A stretch of DNA of 33,435 nt from Nonomuraea cypriaca. GTDB lineage: Bacteria; Actinomycetota; Actinomycetes; Streptosporangiales; Streptosporangiaceae. The stretch lies in assembly GCF_015645445.1 (NCBI RefSeq), contig NZ_JADOGI010000116.1, forward strand, positions 1 to 33,435. The letters run 5' to 3'. Numbering within the stretch: the first letter of the stretch is position 1; every line of letters starts with the position of its first letter. The translations under genes were made by a program, and so were the position numbers. Shown here one piece after another: positions 1-4,894 of the stretch. A model generated the notes under the pieces. That model made no database searches, was not told the DNA's origin, and saw only the letters and a program-made list of their open reading frames with translations.

Positions 1-1
1 G

Positions 2-73
2 ATCCGCGGCTGTCACCGCGCCTGCGTATTCCTGAGGCTGGGGCATGACGATACGGTCACACACCCCAGCCAT
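2..73 (-). CDS. Start of an unidentified ORF leaving the left edge
   Basis: Reading leftwards from an ATG at 73 there is an open frame of 24 codons to the window edge, with a second in-frame ATG at 46. The visible residues begin MAGVCDRIVMPQPQE. I do not recognise a family from so little. It lies just beyond the point where the methyltransferase frame at 124-393 is cut off, so a transposase or other gene of an inserted element is possible, but no terminal repeat or transposase motif is visible. It may also not be a gene. Confidence 0.2.
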   Translation of the reverse strand, partial: MAGVCDRIVMPQPQEYAGAVTAAD

Positions 74-123
74 CTCACGCTGAGAAACCGGACGATCGCT
101 GAACGCGATCTAGGCATGTAGTA

Positions 124-393
124 CTAGACGACGGTGACGCCAGGCCGTCCGGCCGCCCGCCGGCGGGCGCGGTCGACCATGCCCGCCGACAGGTCAATGC
201 CGACGAGTTCGCGGCCGGGGAAGTGCGCGAGGAGCGCATCGAGTTCGGGGAAGGTTCCGCAGCAGGGCACCAGGATCGGGCCGGGGGGAAGCGGGCCGGC
301 CGCGATGGCCCGCACCGCGCCGGAGACCCAGGGGGCGAAGCGGGGAACGAAGTACGCGTCATAACCATCCGCCGCCTCATCCCAGTGATTCAC
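124..393 (-). pseudogene. Truncated class I SAM-dependent methyltransferase
   Basis: An 89-codon frame with GTG start at 393 and a strong AGGAGG ribosome site just upstream (plus-strand 399-404). The protein has the N-terminal part of a class I methyltransferase: a W/Y-rich start (MNHWDEAADGYDAYF), a motif I-like segment ending in VPCCGTFPELDALL, and the acidic post-I segment LVGIDLSAGMVDRARR. It stops right after the third beta strand (VTVV, then TAG). Whole enzymes of this type have about 200-250 residues, so most of the Rossmann fold and the substrate part are missing. Nothing in 1-123 continues the family in another frame. It follows the MerR gene by about 40 bp, suggesting they were once one operon. 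I infer truncation by rearrangement or insertion at about 120-124; a sequencing error would also explain a premature stop but not the loss of similarity beyond it. Confidence 0.6.
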
Positions 394-432
394 GGGTTCC
401 TCCTCAGCCCGGCGCCATGCCGTACGACATCA

Positions 433-1233
433 CTACGAACCACTTTCGCCCCCATGGACATCGCGGCCGCCACGGGCGGCGGAGATGAGGCGGACGGCCT
501 GCCGGACGACCTCCGCCTGGGCGGGGGCGAGCTCGTCGAGGAACGGCTCGACCGCCCCGGCGTCCCATGCCGGTTCCGCCGCGTCCGGCTCGGCAGGCGG
601 CAGCAGGTGGCGCAGGCTGTAGTCGGCGATCGAGGCGGCCAGGGGAGCGACCCTGGGGTCGCCGGGATCGGCCGTGGCCAGTTCGTCGATCCTGCGGTAG
701 AAGTCGTGCCCGCGGCCGGCGAGCTCGGGGTCGGCGGCCAGCCCGCCGAGCATCGCGAACGTACGCTCCTGAGCCGCCTCGCCCAGGCCGTCCACCAGCA
801 CCATCAGCTCGCGGTCCCAGGTCGCCGCCTTCGACTCTGGCAGGCCGACCACCTGCAGGAAGGCCAGCAGGTCGGGCGAGGTGGTGTCGTCCGGGCCCAG
901 CGTGCCGTCCTCGGCCCTGCGCAGCACCTCGGCCAGGCGCGCCCGCCTGACCTTGATCTCCTGCTCCTGCCTGGCGAGGTCGGCGTCGATCTCGGCGAGG
1001 ATCTCCGGCAACTCCCTGGACCGGTCATCGGCGATCACGTCTCGGGCCTCGTCCAGGCTCAGCCCGAGACCGACGAGGCGGCGTACGCGGCCCAGGGCGA
1101 TGGCGTCGCGCATGCCGTACTCGCGGTAGCCGTTGGCCAGGCGGGGCGGCTCAGGCAGGACACCCTGGTGGTGGTAGTAGCGCACCGTCCTGGTGGAAAC
1201 GCCGAGCAGGGCGGCGAGCTCTCCGATTCGCAT
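433..1233 (-). CDS. MerR-family transcriptional regulator
   Basis: A 266-residue protein. The first 70 residues form the MerR winged helix: MRIGELAALLGVSTRTVRYY, then HHQGVLPEPPRLANGYREY and the second helix-turn-helix region. A long helix follows (about 75-125, rich in E, R and A), which would be the antiparallel coiled-coil dimer helix. A C-terminal domain of about 130 residues with no cysteine pair argues against metal sensing and for a small-molecule ligand, as in TipA/BmrR-like regulators. The ATG at 1233 follows directly on the -10 element, so the mRNA is probably leaderless. The methyltransferase remnant lies downstream in the same direction. MerR proteins twist an over-long promoter spacer to activate it; the gene's own promoter has exactly this form, so autoregulation is likely. 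Ligand unknown. Confidence 0.88.
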   Translation of the reverse strand: MRIGELAALLGVSTRTVRYYHHQGVLPEPPRLANGYREYGMRDAIALGRVRRLVGLGLSLDEARDVIADDRSRELPEILAEIDADLARQEQEIKVRRARLAEVLRRAEDGTLGPDDTTSPDLLAFLQVVGLPESKAATWDRELMVLVDGLGEAAQERTFAMLGGLAADPELAGRGHDFYRRIDELATADPGDPRVAPLAASIADYSLRHLLPPAEPDAAEPAWDAGAVEPFLDELAPAQAEVVRQAVRLISAARGGRDVHGGESGS

Positions 1234-1239
1234 GCCCTC

Positions 1240-1270
1240 AGTAAAGACATTGACGTCACGTCAAGGTCAA
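1240..1270 (-). promoter_or_regulatory. MerR-type promoter with 19-bp spacer and dyad operator
   Basis: On the minus strand there is a -35 TTGACC (1265-1270), a 19-bp spacer, and a -10 TTTACT (1240-1245). The spacer contains a perfect 7-bp inverted repeat, TTGACGT-G-ACGTCAA (1250-1264). A 19-bp rather than 17-bp spacer with the dyad inside it is the classic architecture of MerR-activated promoters. The ATG of the MerR gene (1233) lies 7 nt past the -10, at the expected transcription start. Confidence 0.8.
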
Positions 1271-1280
1271 GGGGGCCCCG

Positions 1281-1874
1281 TCATGGGCGGAGGGCCTTGA
1301 GTGTGAGGTCCACCAGGGCGTCGGCGTATTCGGCGGTCAGGGGGCCGGAGCGGTGCAGCCAGCGCTGGTAGAGGGGGGCGTACAGCACCTCAAGCGCCAA
1401 GTCGAGGTCGGCGTCGGCGGCGATCTGGCCGGCCCGCTGAGCGCTGCGCAGGCGGGCCTTCTTGGCCTCGTCGACCGGATCGCCGAGCTTCTCGCGATAC
1501 TGCGCGGCGAGAGCGGGATCGTTGATGATCTCGGTGTTGAGCGCCCTGATCGGCGCCTCGAACACCGGATCGGCGAACTCGGCCACCGTCGCCCGCATGA
1601 CGACCTTGAGATCGGCTTCGATGTCGCCCGTGTCGGGCAGGGCCATGCTCCGATCCTGGCCAGACTCGCTGAGCGCGAGGAAGGAGTCGAACACCACGGC
1701 GCCCTTGGACGGCCACCACCGGTAGATCGTCTGCTTGCCCACGCCGGCCCGCGCGGCGATGGCCTCGATCGTCAGCCTGGCGTAGCCGACCTCGGAGATC
1801 AGCTCGCGGGCGGCTTCCAGGATGGCCTGTCGTGACCGCTCGCTGCGGCGGGCGGGGTCGGGCTGCTTGGGCAT
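1281..1874 (-). CDS. TetR/AcrR-family transcriptional repressor
   Basis: A 197-residue protein. The N-terminal DNA-binding domain spans about residues 12-60 (SRQAILEAARELISEVGYA, then IEAIAARAGVGKQTIYRWW, the typical helix-turn-helix and YxWWPSK signature). The remainder is the all-helical ligand and dimer domain. The gene is divergent from the SDR gene at 1994, and the 120-bp gap holds inverted and iterated repeats that suit a TetR operator. The family normally represses the divergent gene and itself until a ligand binds. The ATG at 1874 lies 6 nt beyond a TACAAT -10 element (1881-1886, minus strand), so translation is probably leaderless. The ligand cannot be read from the sequence. Confidence 0.88.
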   Translation of the reverse strand: MPKQPDPARRSERSRQAILEAARELISEVGYARLTIEAIAARAGVGKQTIYRWWPSKGAVVFDSFLALSESGQDRSMALPDTGDIEADLKVVMRATVAEFADPVFEAPIRALNTEIINDPALAAQYREKLGDPVDEAKKARLRSAQRAGQIAADADLDLALEVLYAPLYQRWLHRSGPLTAEYADALVDLTLKALRP

Positions 1875-1880
1875 GCGGGG

Positions 1881-1965
1881 ATTGTACCAGGCTTACGAGA
1901 CGAGACGGCTCGTCTTGACATGCGGGGCTTGCGAGACGTATCGTCTCGTCTCGTCTCGTCTCGTT
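1881..1965. promoter_or_regulatory. Divergent TetR/SDR promoter region with iterated TCGTC operator
   Basis: For the SDR gene there is a -35 TTGACA (1915-1920), an 18-bp spacer and a -10 TATCGT (1939-1944). For the TetR gene there is a -10 TACAAT at 1881-1886 on the minus strand. Two inverted repeats are present: AGACGAG/CTCGTCT with 4-bp spacer (1898-1904, 1909-1915), touching the -35, and CGAGACG-TAT-CGTCTCG (1932-1948), covering the -10. The second continues into four perfect tandem copies of TCGTC plus one imperfect copy (1941-1965). Both inverted repeats use the same core, GAGACG/CGTCTC, as expected for two binding sites of one repressor. Confidence 0.7.
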
Positions 1966-1993
1966 CAGGATCGTCCAAGAAGGGGGAGCCGCC

Positions 1994-2809
1994 ATGGCTA
2001 GGGTGTGGTTCATCACGGGTGCGTCCCGGGGGCTCGGCAGGGCGTTCGCGGAGGCGGCGCTGGGTGCGGGGGATCGGGTGGTGGCCGCCGCGCGTGACGT
2101 CTCACCGCTGGAGGACCTGGTCCAGAAATATCCGGACAATCTCGTACGGCTGCCGCTCGACGTGTCGGACCGAGCCGCCGTACACGCGGTCGTCGACCGC
2201 GCGGTGGCGGCCTTCGGCCGGCTCGACATCGTCGTCAACAACGCCGGCGTGCTGCTGCTCGGCATGGTGGAGGAGGCCACGGAGGAGCAGATCCGCGCCC
2301 ATTTCGATGTGAACCTCTTCGGCGCGATCTGGGTCGCCCAGGCCGTCGTCCCGCATCTGCGCGCGCAGGGCTCGGGCCACATCCTGCAGGTCACGTCGAT
2401 GGGCTCGGGCGGCGGCTACGCCTCGGTCGGCTTCTACGGGGCCGGCAAGGCGGCGCTCGACTCGGTCAGCGAGGCGCTGGCGATGGAGGTCGAGTCGTTC
2501 GGCGTCAAGGTCACCATCCTCCAGATGGGCGGCTACGACACCGGCCTGTTCACGCGGGGCACCACCGCGACGCGGCCGGACCCGATCTACGACCCGCTGC
2601 GGGCCAGGCTGGCCGAGATATGGGGCGAGGACGCGGGGCCCGCCCCGAGCACGGCCGCGCCCGTCATCATGGAACTGGTCGATCTGCCCGACCCGCCCCG
2701 GCGGCTGATCGTCGGCAGTTCCTCCTACGACCTGGTCCAGGAGATGGCCGAGGCCCGCCACGCCGAATACCGCGCCTGGGAGGGGCTGAGCCGCAAGGCG
2801 CCGGGCTGA
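1994..2809 (+). CDS. SDR-family NAD(P)-dependent oxidoreductase
   Basis: A 271-residue classical short-chain dehydrogenase. Visible motifs are the cofactor loop TGASRGLG (residues 8-15), the acidic residue of the LDVSD segment, NNAG (near 87), the catalytic serine in VTSMGS, and the YxxxK motif as YGAGK (near 151-155). The C-terminal part is longer than the minimal fold, as in the subgroup annotated as oxidoreductases next to TetR genes. The ATG at 1994 has an AAGGGGGAG ribosome site 5-8 nt upstream. It is the likely target of the divergent TetR repressor. The substrate cannot be predicted. Confidence 0.88.
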   Translation: MARVWFITGASRGLGRAFAEAALGAGDRVVAAARDVSPLEDLVQKYPDNLVRLPLDVSDRAAVHAVVDRAVAAFGRLDIVVNNAGVLLLGMVEEATEEQIRAHFDVNLFGAIWVAQAVVPHLRAQGSGHILQVTSMGSGGGYASVGFYGAGKAALDSVSEALAMEVESFGVKVTILQMGGYDTGLFTRGTTATRPDPIYDPLRARLAEIWGEDAGPAPSTAAPVIMELVDLPDPPRRLIVGSSSYDLVQEMAEARHAEYRAWEGLSRKAPG

Positions 2810-2819
2810 ACCGGCGTCG

Positions 2820-2893
2820 TAGAATTAAATGAGTGGCGATCCCGGAAAGCCCCCGGTTACCGTTGACCACGTCGAAAGGGCGGATCTCCGCCC
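2820..2893 (+). promoter_or_regulatory. Putative promoter -10 and leader hairpin before the tRNA array
   Basis: A TAGAAT -10-like element lies at 2820-2825 without a clear -35. About 55 nt downstream there is a compact hairpin, GGGCGG-ATCT-CCGCCC (2878-2893). Together they could be the start and leader of a transcript running through the short ORF at 2922 and possibly into the tRNA array. This is the best promoter candidate between 2810 and 3108, but it is weak. Confidence 0.3.
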
Positions 2894-2921
2894 CGCCGCA
2901 ACGAACGAGGAAAGGCCAGTC

Positions 2922-3017
2922 ATGCGCTTCGCAGCCGCCGCACCAGAGCAGGAAGAGCGTCTTTATCACCGACCTGCGGTGTATGCCTGCGTGCTGTTCG
3001 GGCGGGCTCCGGGATGA
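2922..3017 (+). CDS. Rare-codon-rich short ORF upstream of the tRNA array (31 aa)
   Basis: ATG at 2922 with GAGGAAAGG ribosome site 6-7 nt upstream; 31 codons to TGA at 3015. The frame is open back to 2829, but only 2922 has a good ribosome site. The peptide starts MRFAAAAPEQEERLYH and ends VLFGRAPG; no signal peptide or known family. The codon choice is unlike the neighbouring genes: it uses GCA twice, GAA, CGT, CTT, TAT twice, CCA, CGA, CCT, GCT and GGA, all codons with A or T in third position that are scarce here. Several (GCA, CTT, GAA, CGT, TAT) are read by tRNAs of the array that follows. A strong terminator comes 23 nt after the stop. It could be a leader peptide; alternatively the frame is accidental in less GC-biased non-coding DNA. 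Confidence 0.4.
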   Translation: MRFAAAAPEQEERLYHRPAVYACVLFGRAPG

Positions 3018-3039
3018 TCCTCGACGAGGACTGTTCTGA

Positions 3040-3075
3040 GGCCGCCAGGTGACGCACCCGGCGGCCTTTTCTTTT
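3040..3075 (+). terminator. Strong intrinsic terminator or attenuator before the tRNA array
   Basis: A 7-bp stem GGCCGCC/GGCGGCC (3040-3046, 3060-3066) is extended inside by GGTG-ACG-CACC (3048-3058) and followed by TTTTCTTTT (3067-3075). This is one of the clearest intrinsic terminators in the window. It separates the short ORF at 2922 from the first tRNA. If the array is transcribed from the upstream promoter candidate, this would be an attenuator. Confidence 0.8.
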
Positions 3076-3108
3076 GCTCTTTGACAACTCCACAGGGGAA
3101 CACCTCAC

Positions 3109-3179
3109 GGGCTGATGGTGAAAAGGCATCACACCTGCCTTGCAAGCAGGAGTTCAGGTTTCGAGATCCTGTCGGTCCA
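3109..3179 (+). tRNA. tRNA-Ala (TGC), slightly degenerate
   Basis: A 71-nt cloverleaf. The acceptor stem is GGGCTGA/TCGGTCC and includes the G3-U70 wobble pair that marks alanine tRNAs; discriminator A73. The D stem is GTGA/TCAC with a GG in the loop. The anticodon arm is CCTGC-CTTGCAA-GCAGG, giving anticodon TGC. The variable loop is AGTT. The T arm CAGGT-TTCGAGA-TCCTG has a T-T mismatch at 53-61, where canonical tRNAs have G-C. No CCA is encoded. Anticodon and G3-U70 agree on alanine; the T-stem mismatch makes it atypical. Confidence 0.75.
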
Positions 3180-3209
3180 CGCGGCGGAGGCCGTATCCGG
3201 CCTCTTCGA

Positions 3210-3282
3210 GCGTCCGTAGCCCAATGGGAGAGGCACCGGCCTAAGGAGCCGGACGGTGCGGGTTCGGATCCCGCCGGACGTA
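3210..3282 (+). tRNA. Unusual class I tRNA with Leu anticodon AAG
   Basis: A 73-nt cloverleaf with acceptor GCGTCCG/CGGACGT (G1-U72 wobble), A73, a 3-bp D stem GCC/GGC, and anticodon arm CCGGC-CTAAGGA-GCCGG. The loop reads C32 T33 A34 A35 G36 G37 A38, so the anticodon is AAG with the G36-G37 typical of leucine tRNAs. The variable loop is only 5 nt (ACGGT), whereas bacterial leucine tRNAs have a long variable arm. The T arm GCGGG-TTCGGAT-CCCGC has G instead of the near-universal A58. Standard actinobacterial sets read CTT with a GAG anticodon. The amino acid actually attached is uncertain. Confidence 0.7.
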
Positions 3283-3302
3283 CGGCCTCGCACGAGGTTC
3301 CG

Positions 3303-3375
3303 GCCCCGTTGGTCCAGCGGTCAGGACGCCCGGCTTTCACCCGGGAAATCGCCGGTTCGAGTCCGGTACGGGGTA
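3303..3375 (+). tRNA. tRNA-Glu (TTC)
   Basis: A 73-nt cloverleaf: acceptor GCCCCGT/ACGGGGT with G1-U72 wobble, A73; D stem GTCC/GGAC; anticodon arm CCCGG-CTTTCAC-CCGGG giving TTC; variable loop AAATC; T arm GCCGG-TTCGAGT-CCGGT. The D-arm and anticodon-loop pattern resembles normal actinobacterial glutamate tRNAs. CCA is not encoded. Confidence 0.85.
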
Positions 3376-3390
3376 CGACCGTCATTTCCA

Positions 3391-3466
3391 AGCCCTATAG
3401 CTCAATGGGATAGAGCGCCGGCCTACGAAGCCGGGTCTGTTGCAGGTTCGAGTCCTGCTGGGGCTG
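3391..3466 (+). tRNA. tRNA-Arg (ACG)
   Basis: A 76-nt cloverleaf: acceptor AGCCCTA/TGGGGCT, discriminator G73; D stem GCTC/GAGC; anticodon arm CCGGC-CTACGAA-GCCGG giving ACG (A34 would be edited to inosine by TadA); a 7-nt variable loop GTCTGTT; T arm GCAGG-TTCGAGT-CCTGC. All stems pair. A1-U72 and a 7-nt variable loop are a little unusual. Confidence 0.85.
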
Positions 3467-3480
3467 CTCGATTATTCGCA

Positions 3481-3554
3481 CGGCCTGTAGCTCAGGTGGT
3501 CAGAGCGCCGGTCTTACAAACCGGGCGGCGCAGGTTCGAATCCTGCCGGGCCGA
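3481..3554 (+). tRNA. tRNA-Val (TAC)
   Basis: A 74-nt cloverleaf: acceptor CGGCCTG/CGGGCCG, A73; D stem GCTC/GAGC; anticodon arm CCGGT-CTTACAA-ACCGG giving TAC; variable loop GCGGC; T arm GCAGG-TTCGAAT-CCTGC. All stems pair. The first pair is C1-G72, where bacterial valine tRNAs normally have G1-C72. This tRNA would read GTA and GTG. Confidence 0.85.
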
Positions 3555-3568
3555 CGATTTTCACGCCT

Positions 3569-3649
3569 GCGCGAGCTGGGCATGTGGCGAGCCCACCTGG
3601 CTGTAAACCGGACGCTTCGGCTGTGGCGGTTCGACTCCGTCCTCGCGCA
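3569..3649 (+). tRNA. tRNA-Tyr (GTA) with short variable arm
   Basis: An 81-nt cloverleaf: acceptor GCGCGAG/CTCGCGC fully paired, A73; position 8 is C instead of the conserved U; D stem GGGC/GCCC; anticodon arm CCTGG-CTGTAAA-CCGGA giving GTA, with one C-A mismatch at 27-43; a 12-nt variable arm (3613-3624) containing GC-TTCG-GC; T arm GGCGG-TTCGACT-CCGTC. A long variable arm fits bacterial tyrosine tRNA, though this one is short. Confidence 0.78.
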
Positions 3650-3653
3650 CTCA

Positions 3654-3683
3654 CCGTCCCGACATCAATGGGGGCCGGGACGG
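3654..3683 (+). other. Spacer hairpin between tRNA-Tyr and tRNA-Cys
   Basis: A perfect 7-bp inverted repeat, CCGTCCC (3654-3660) and GGGACGG (3677-3683), lies exactly in the gap between two tRNAs. It could be a processing or mRNA-stability element, or a remnant of a further tRNA. There is no T-run after it, so it is not an obvious terminator. Confidence 0.35.
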
Positions 3684-3686
3684 CCT

Positions 3687-3757
3687 GGCGCGGTTCGCCG
3701 GTTGCGGAGACAGGCCTGCAAAGCCTGGCCGAGCGAGTTCGACTCTCGCCCGCGTCT
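3687..3757 (+). tRNA. tRNA-Cys (GCA)
   Basis: A 71-nt cloverleaf: acceptor GGCGCGG/CCGCGTC with discriminator U73, a known cysteine identity element; anticodon arm CAGGC-CTGCAAA-GCCTG giving GCA; variable loop GCCGA; T arm GCGAG-TTCGACT-CTCGC. The D stem CGCC/GGAG has one G-A mismatch. Anticodon and U73 agree on cysteine. It is the last tRNA of the array. Confidence 0.82.
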
Positions 3758-3793
3758 CGAAATCCAGGTGTTCCTCTGTGGGGTCGTACCGGC

Positions 3794-3823
3794 TTGACAG
3801 ATTTCGCGGCGGGGACGTGTAAT
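3794..3823 (+). promoter_or_regulatory. Promoter of the leader before the nitroreductase/hemerythrin gene
   Basis: A perfect -35 TTGACA (3794-3799), 18-bp spacer and -10 TGTAAT (3818-3823). Transcription would start near 3830 and run through a 200-nt leader with the short ORF at 3866 and the hairpin at 3967 before the coding region at 4036. Confidence 0.6.
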
Positions 3824-3865
3824 GGCGGTCGCGTCGCGTGACGCCGCCCGGAGGACGGCGGCGGC

Positions 3866-3922
3866 ATGGAGGCGCCGAACCAAGGGGATGACGCCGTGAC
3901 CACATACATCGGTCGTGCCTGA
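3866..3922 (+). CDS. Short leader ORF (18 aa)
   Basis: ATG at 3866 with a GGAGGA ribosome site at 3850-3855; the peptide reads MEAPNQGDDAVTTYIGRA. An internal in-frame GTG at 3896 would give only the last eight residues. It lies in the transcribed leader between the promoter at 3794 and a hairpin at 3967, the arrangement of an attenuation peptide. I recognise no family. It could be chance. Confidence 0.3.
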   Translation: MEAPNQGDDAVTTYIGRA

Positions 3923-3966
3923 GCACCTGACCCCCGCGCGTCGTCCCATGCCCTCGGCGGTGTAGC

Positions 3967-3999
3967 AAACCCGTTCGCCTCGGCATGCCGTGCGGGTTT
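3967..3999 (+). terminator. Hairpin before the nitroreductase/hemerythrin gene
   Basis: The 7-bp arms AAACCCG (3967-3973) and CGGGTTT (3993-3999) flank an inner palindrome CGGCATGCCG (3981-3990). The downstream CCATGCCATTTTT ends in a T-run that begins 10 nt past the stem, too far for a classical intrinsic terminator. It may end the leader transcript or act as an attenuator. Confidence 0.4.
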
Positions 4000-4035
4000 C
4001 CCATGCCATTTTTCCCGCCAGGAGTGAACACCAGC

Positions 4036-4854
4036 ATGCCCATGGACTTCAACCAGCAGATCACCGAACGCTTCCGCGCCAACCGGGGGCAGGTCGGCGC
4101 CCCCTTCGAGGCCGCCAGGCTGCTCCTTCTGACCACCACCGGGGCCAGAACGGGCGCCTCCCACACGACGCCGCTCGGCTACCTGCCCGACGGCGACCGC
4201 ATCCTGATCATCGCCTCGGCCGGAGGCGCCCCCAGGCACCCGGCCTGGTACCACAACCTGCTCGCCAACCCGCAGGTCACCGTCGAGGACGGCGTCTTCA
4301 CCTATCAGGCCAAGGCGATCGTCCTGGAGGGTGCGGAGCGCGAGCGCATGTTCGCCCGCGCCGTCGAGTCCGACCCCGGATGGGGCGACTACCAGAGCAG
4401 GTCGGGCCGCGTCCTGCCGGTCGTGGCGCTCCTCCCGATCGACGCGGGCCCGCCCGCCGGCCCGATGGGCGACGCGCTGAAGAACCTGCACGACGCCTTC
4501 CGCAGGGAGCTGGCCCTGATCCGCACGGAGGTCACCGCCTCGGGTCCGCGTCTGGCCGCGCAGCTGCGGGTCAACTGCCTGACCATGTGCCAGGGCCTGC
4601 ACGTGCACCATTCCAACGAGGACGCGTACATGTTCCCCGCGCTGGAGGGCCGCTACCCGGAGCTCGCCTCCGCCATGGAACGCCTGCGCGCCGAGCACGT
4701 GGCCATCCAGCGACTGCTCGAACGGCTCCAGGCCCTCCTGGCCGGCGACGACGTCGCTCCGGAGACGCTCGCGGCCGAGGTCGACCGGCTCACCCGCGAG
4801 CTCGAGACCCACCTGGACTACGAGGAGGAGCAGCTCATCCCGCTGCTGAACTGA
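4036..4854 (+). CDS. Deazaflavin (F420)-type nitroreductase fused to a hemerythrin HHE domain
   Basis: A 272-residue protein with two domains. Residues 1 to about 135 match the deazaflavin-dependent nitroreductase (DDN) family: FEAARLLLLTTTGARTG, TPLGYLPDGDRILIIASAGG, HPAWYHNLLANPQVTVE. Residues about 150-272 form a four-helix hemerythrin HHE domain with ligands in HDAFRRE, HVHHSNEDAYMFP, EHVAIQ and HLDYEEEQL, which would hold a non-haem di-iron centre. DDN enzymes use reduced F420 on quinones or nitro compounds; HHE domains sense or carry oxygen, NO or iron. The fusion suggests redox or oxygen-linked control of reduction. ATG at 4036 has AGGAG at 4020-4024; a GTG at 4024 is in frame but lacks a ribosome site. 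Confidence 0.82.
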   Translation: MPMDFNQQITERFRANRGQVGAPFEAARLLLLTTTGARTGASHTTPLGYLPDGDRILIIASAGGAPRHPAWYHNLLANPQVTVEDGVFTYQAKAIVLEGAERERMFARAVESDPGWGDYQSRSGRVLPVVALLPIDAGPPAGPMGDALKNLHDAFRRELALIRTEVTASGPRLAAQLRVNCLTMCQGLHVHHSNEDAYMFPALEGRYPELASAMERLRAEHVAIQRLLERLQALLAGDDVAPETLAAEVDRLTRELETHLDYEEEQLIPLLN

Positions 4855-4894
4855 CCCGCGCCAAACTGTCGGTGCCCACGGGCATGATGCGGCC

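Noticed and set aside
1941..1965. TCGTC repeats as a CRISPR array
   Set aside because: The unit is 5 bp without spacers; no CRISPR array or cas gene is seen anywhere in the window.
2102..2761. Long minus-strand open frame opposite the SDR gene
   Set aside because: It is the antisense shadow of a clear SDR; the translation is rich in D, G, R, H and Q with no motif, typical of the complement of GC-rich codons.
2922..3017. Short ORF as a precursor for tRNA-dependent peptide extension (PEARL-type)
   Set aside because: No lanthipeptide-dehydratase-like or other peptide aminoacyl-tRNA ligase is encoded nearby, so nothing supports it.
3081..3104. TTGACA at 3081-3086 as a promoter for the tRNA array
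   Set aside because: No -10-like hexamer at 16-19 bp; transcription would also begin inside the first tRNA.
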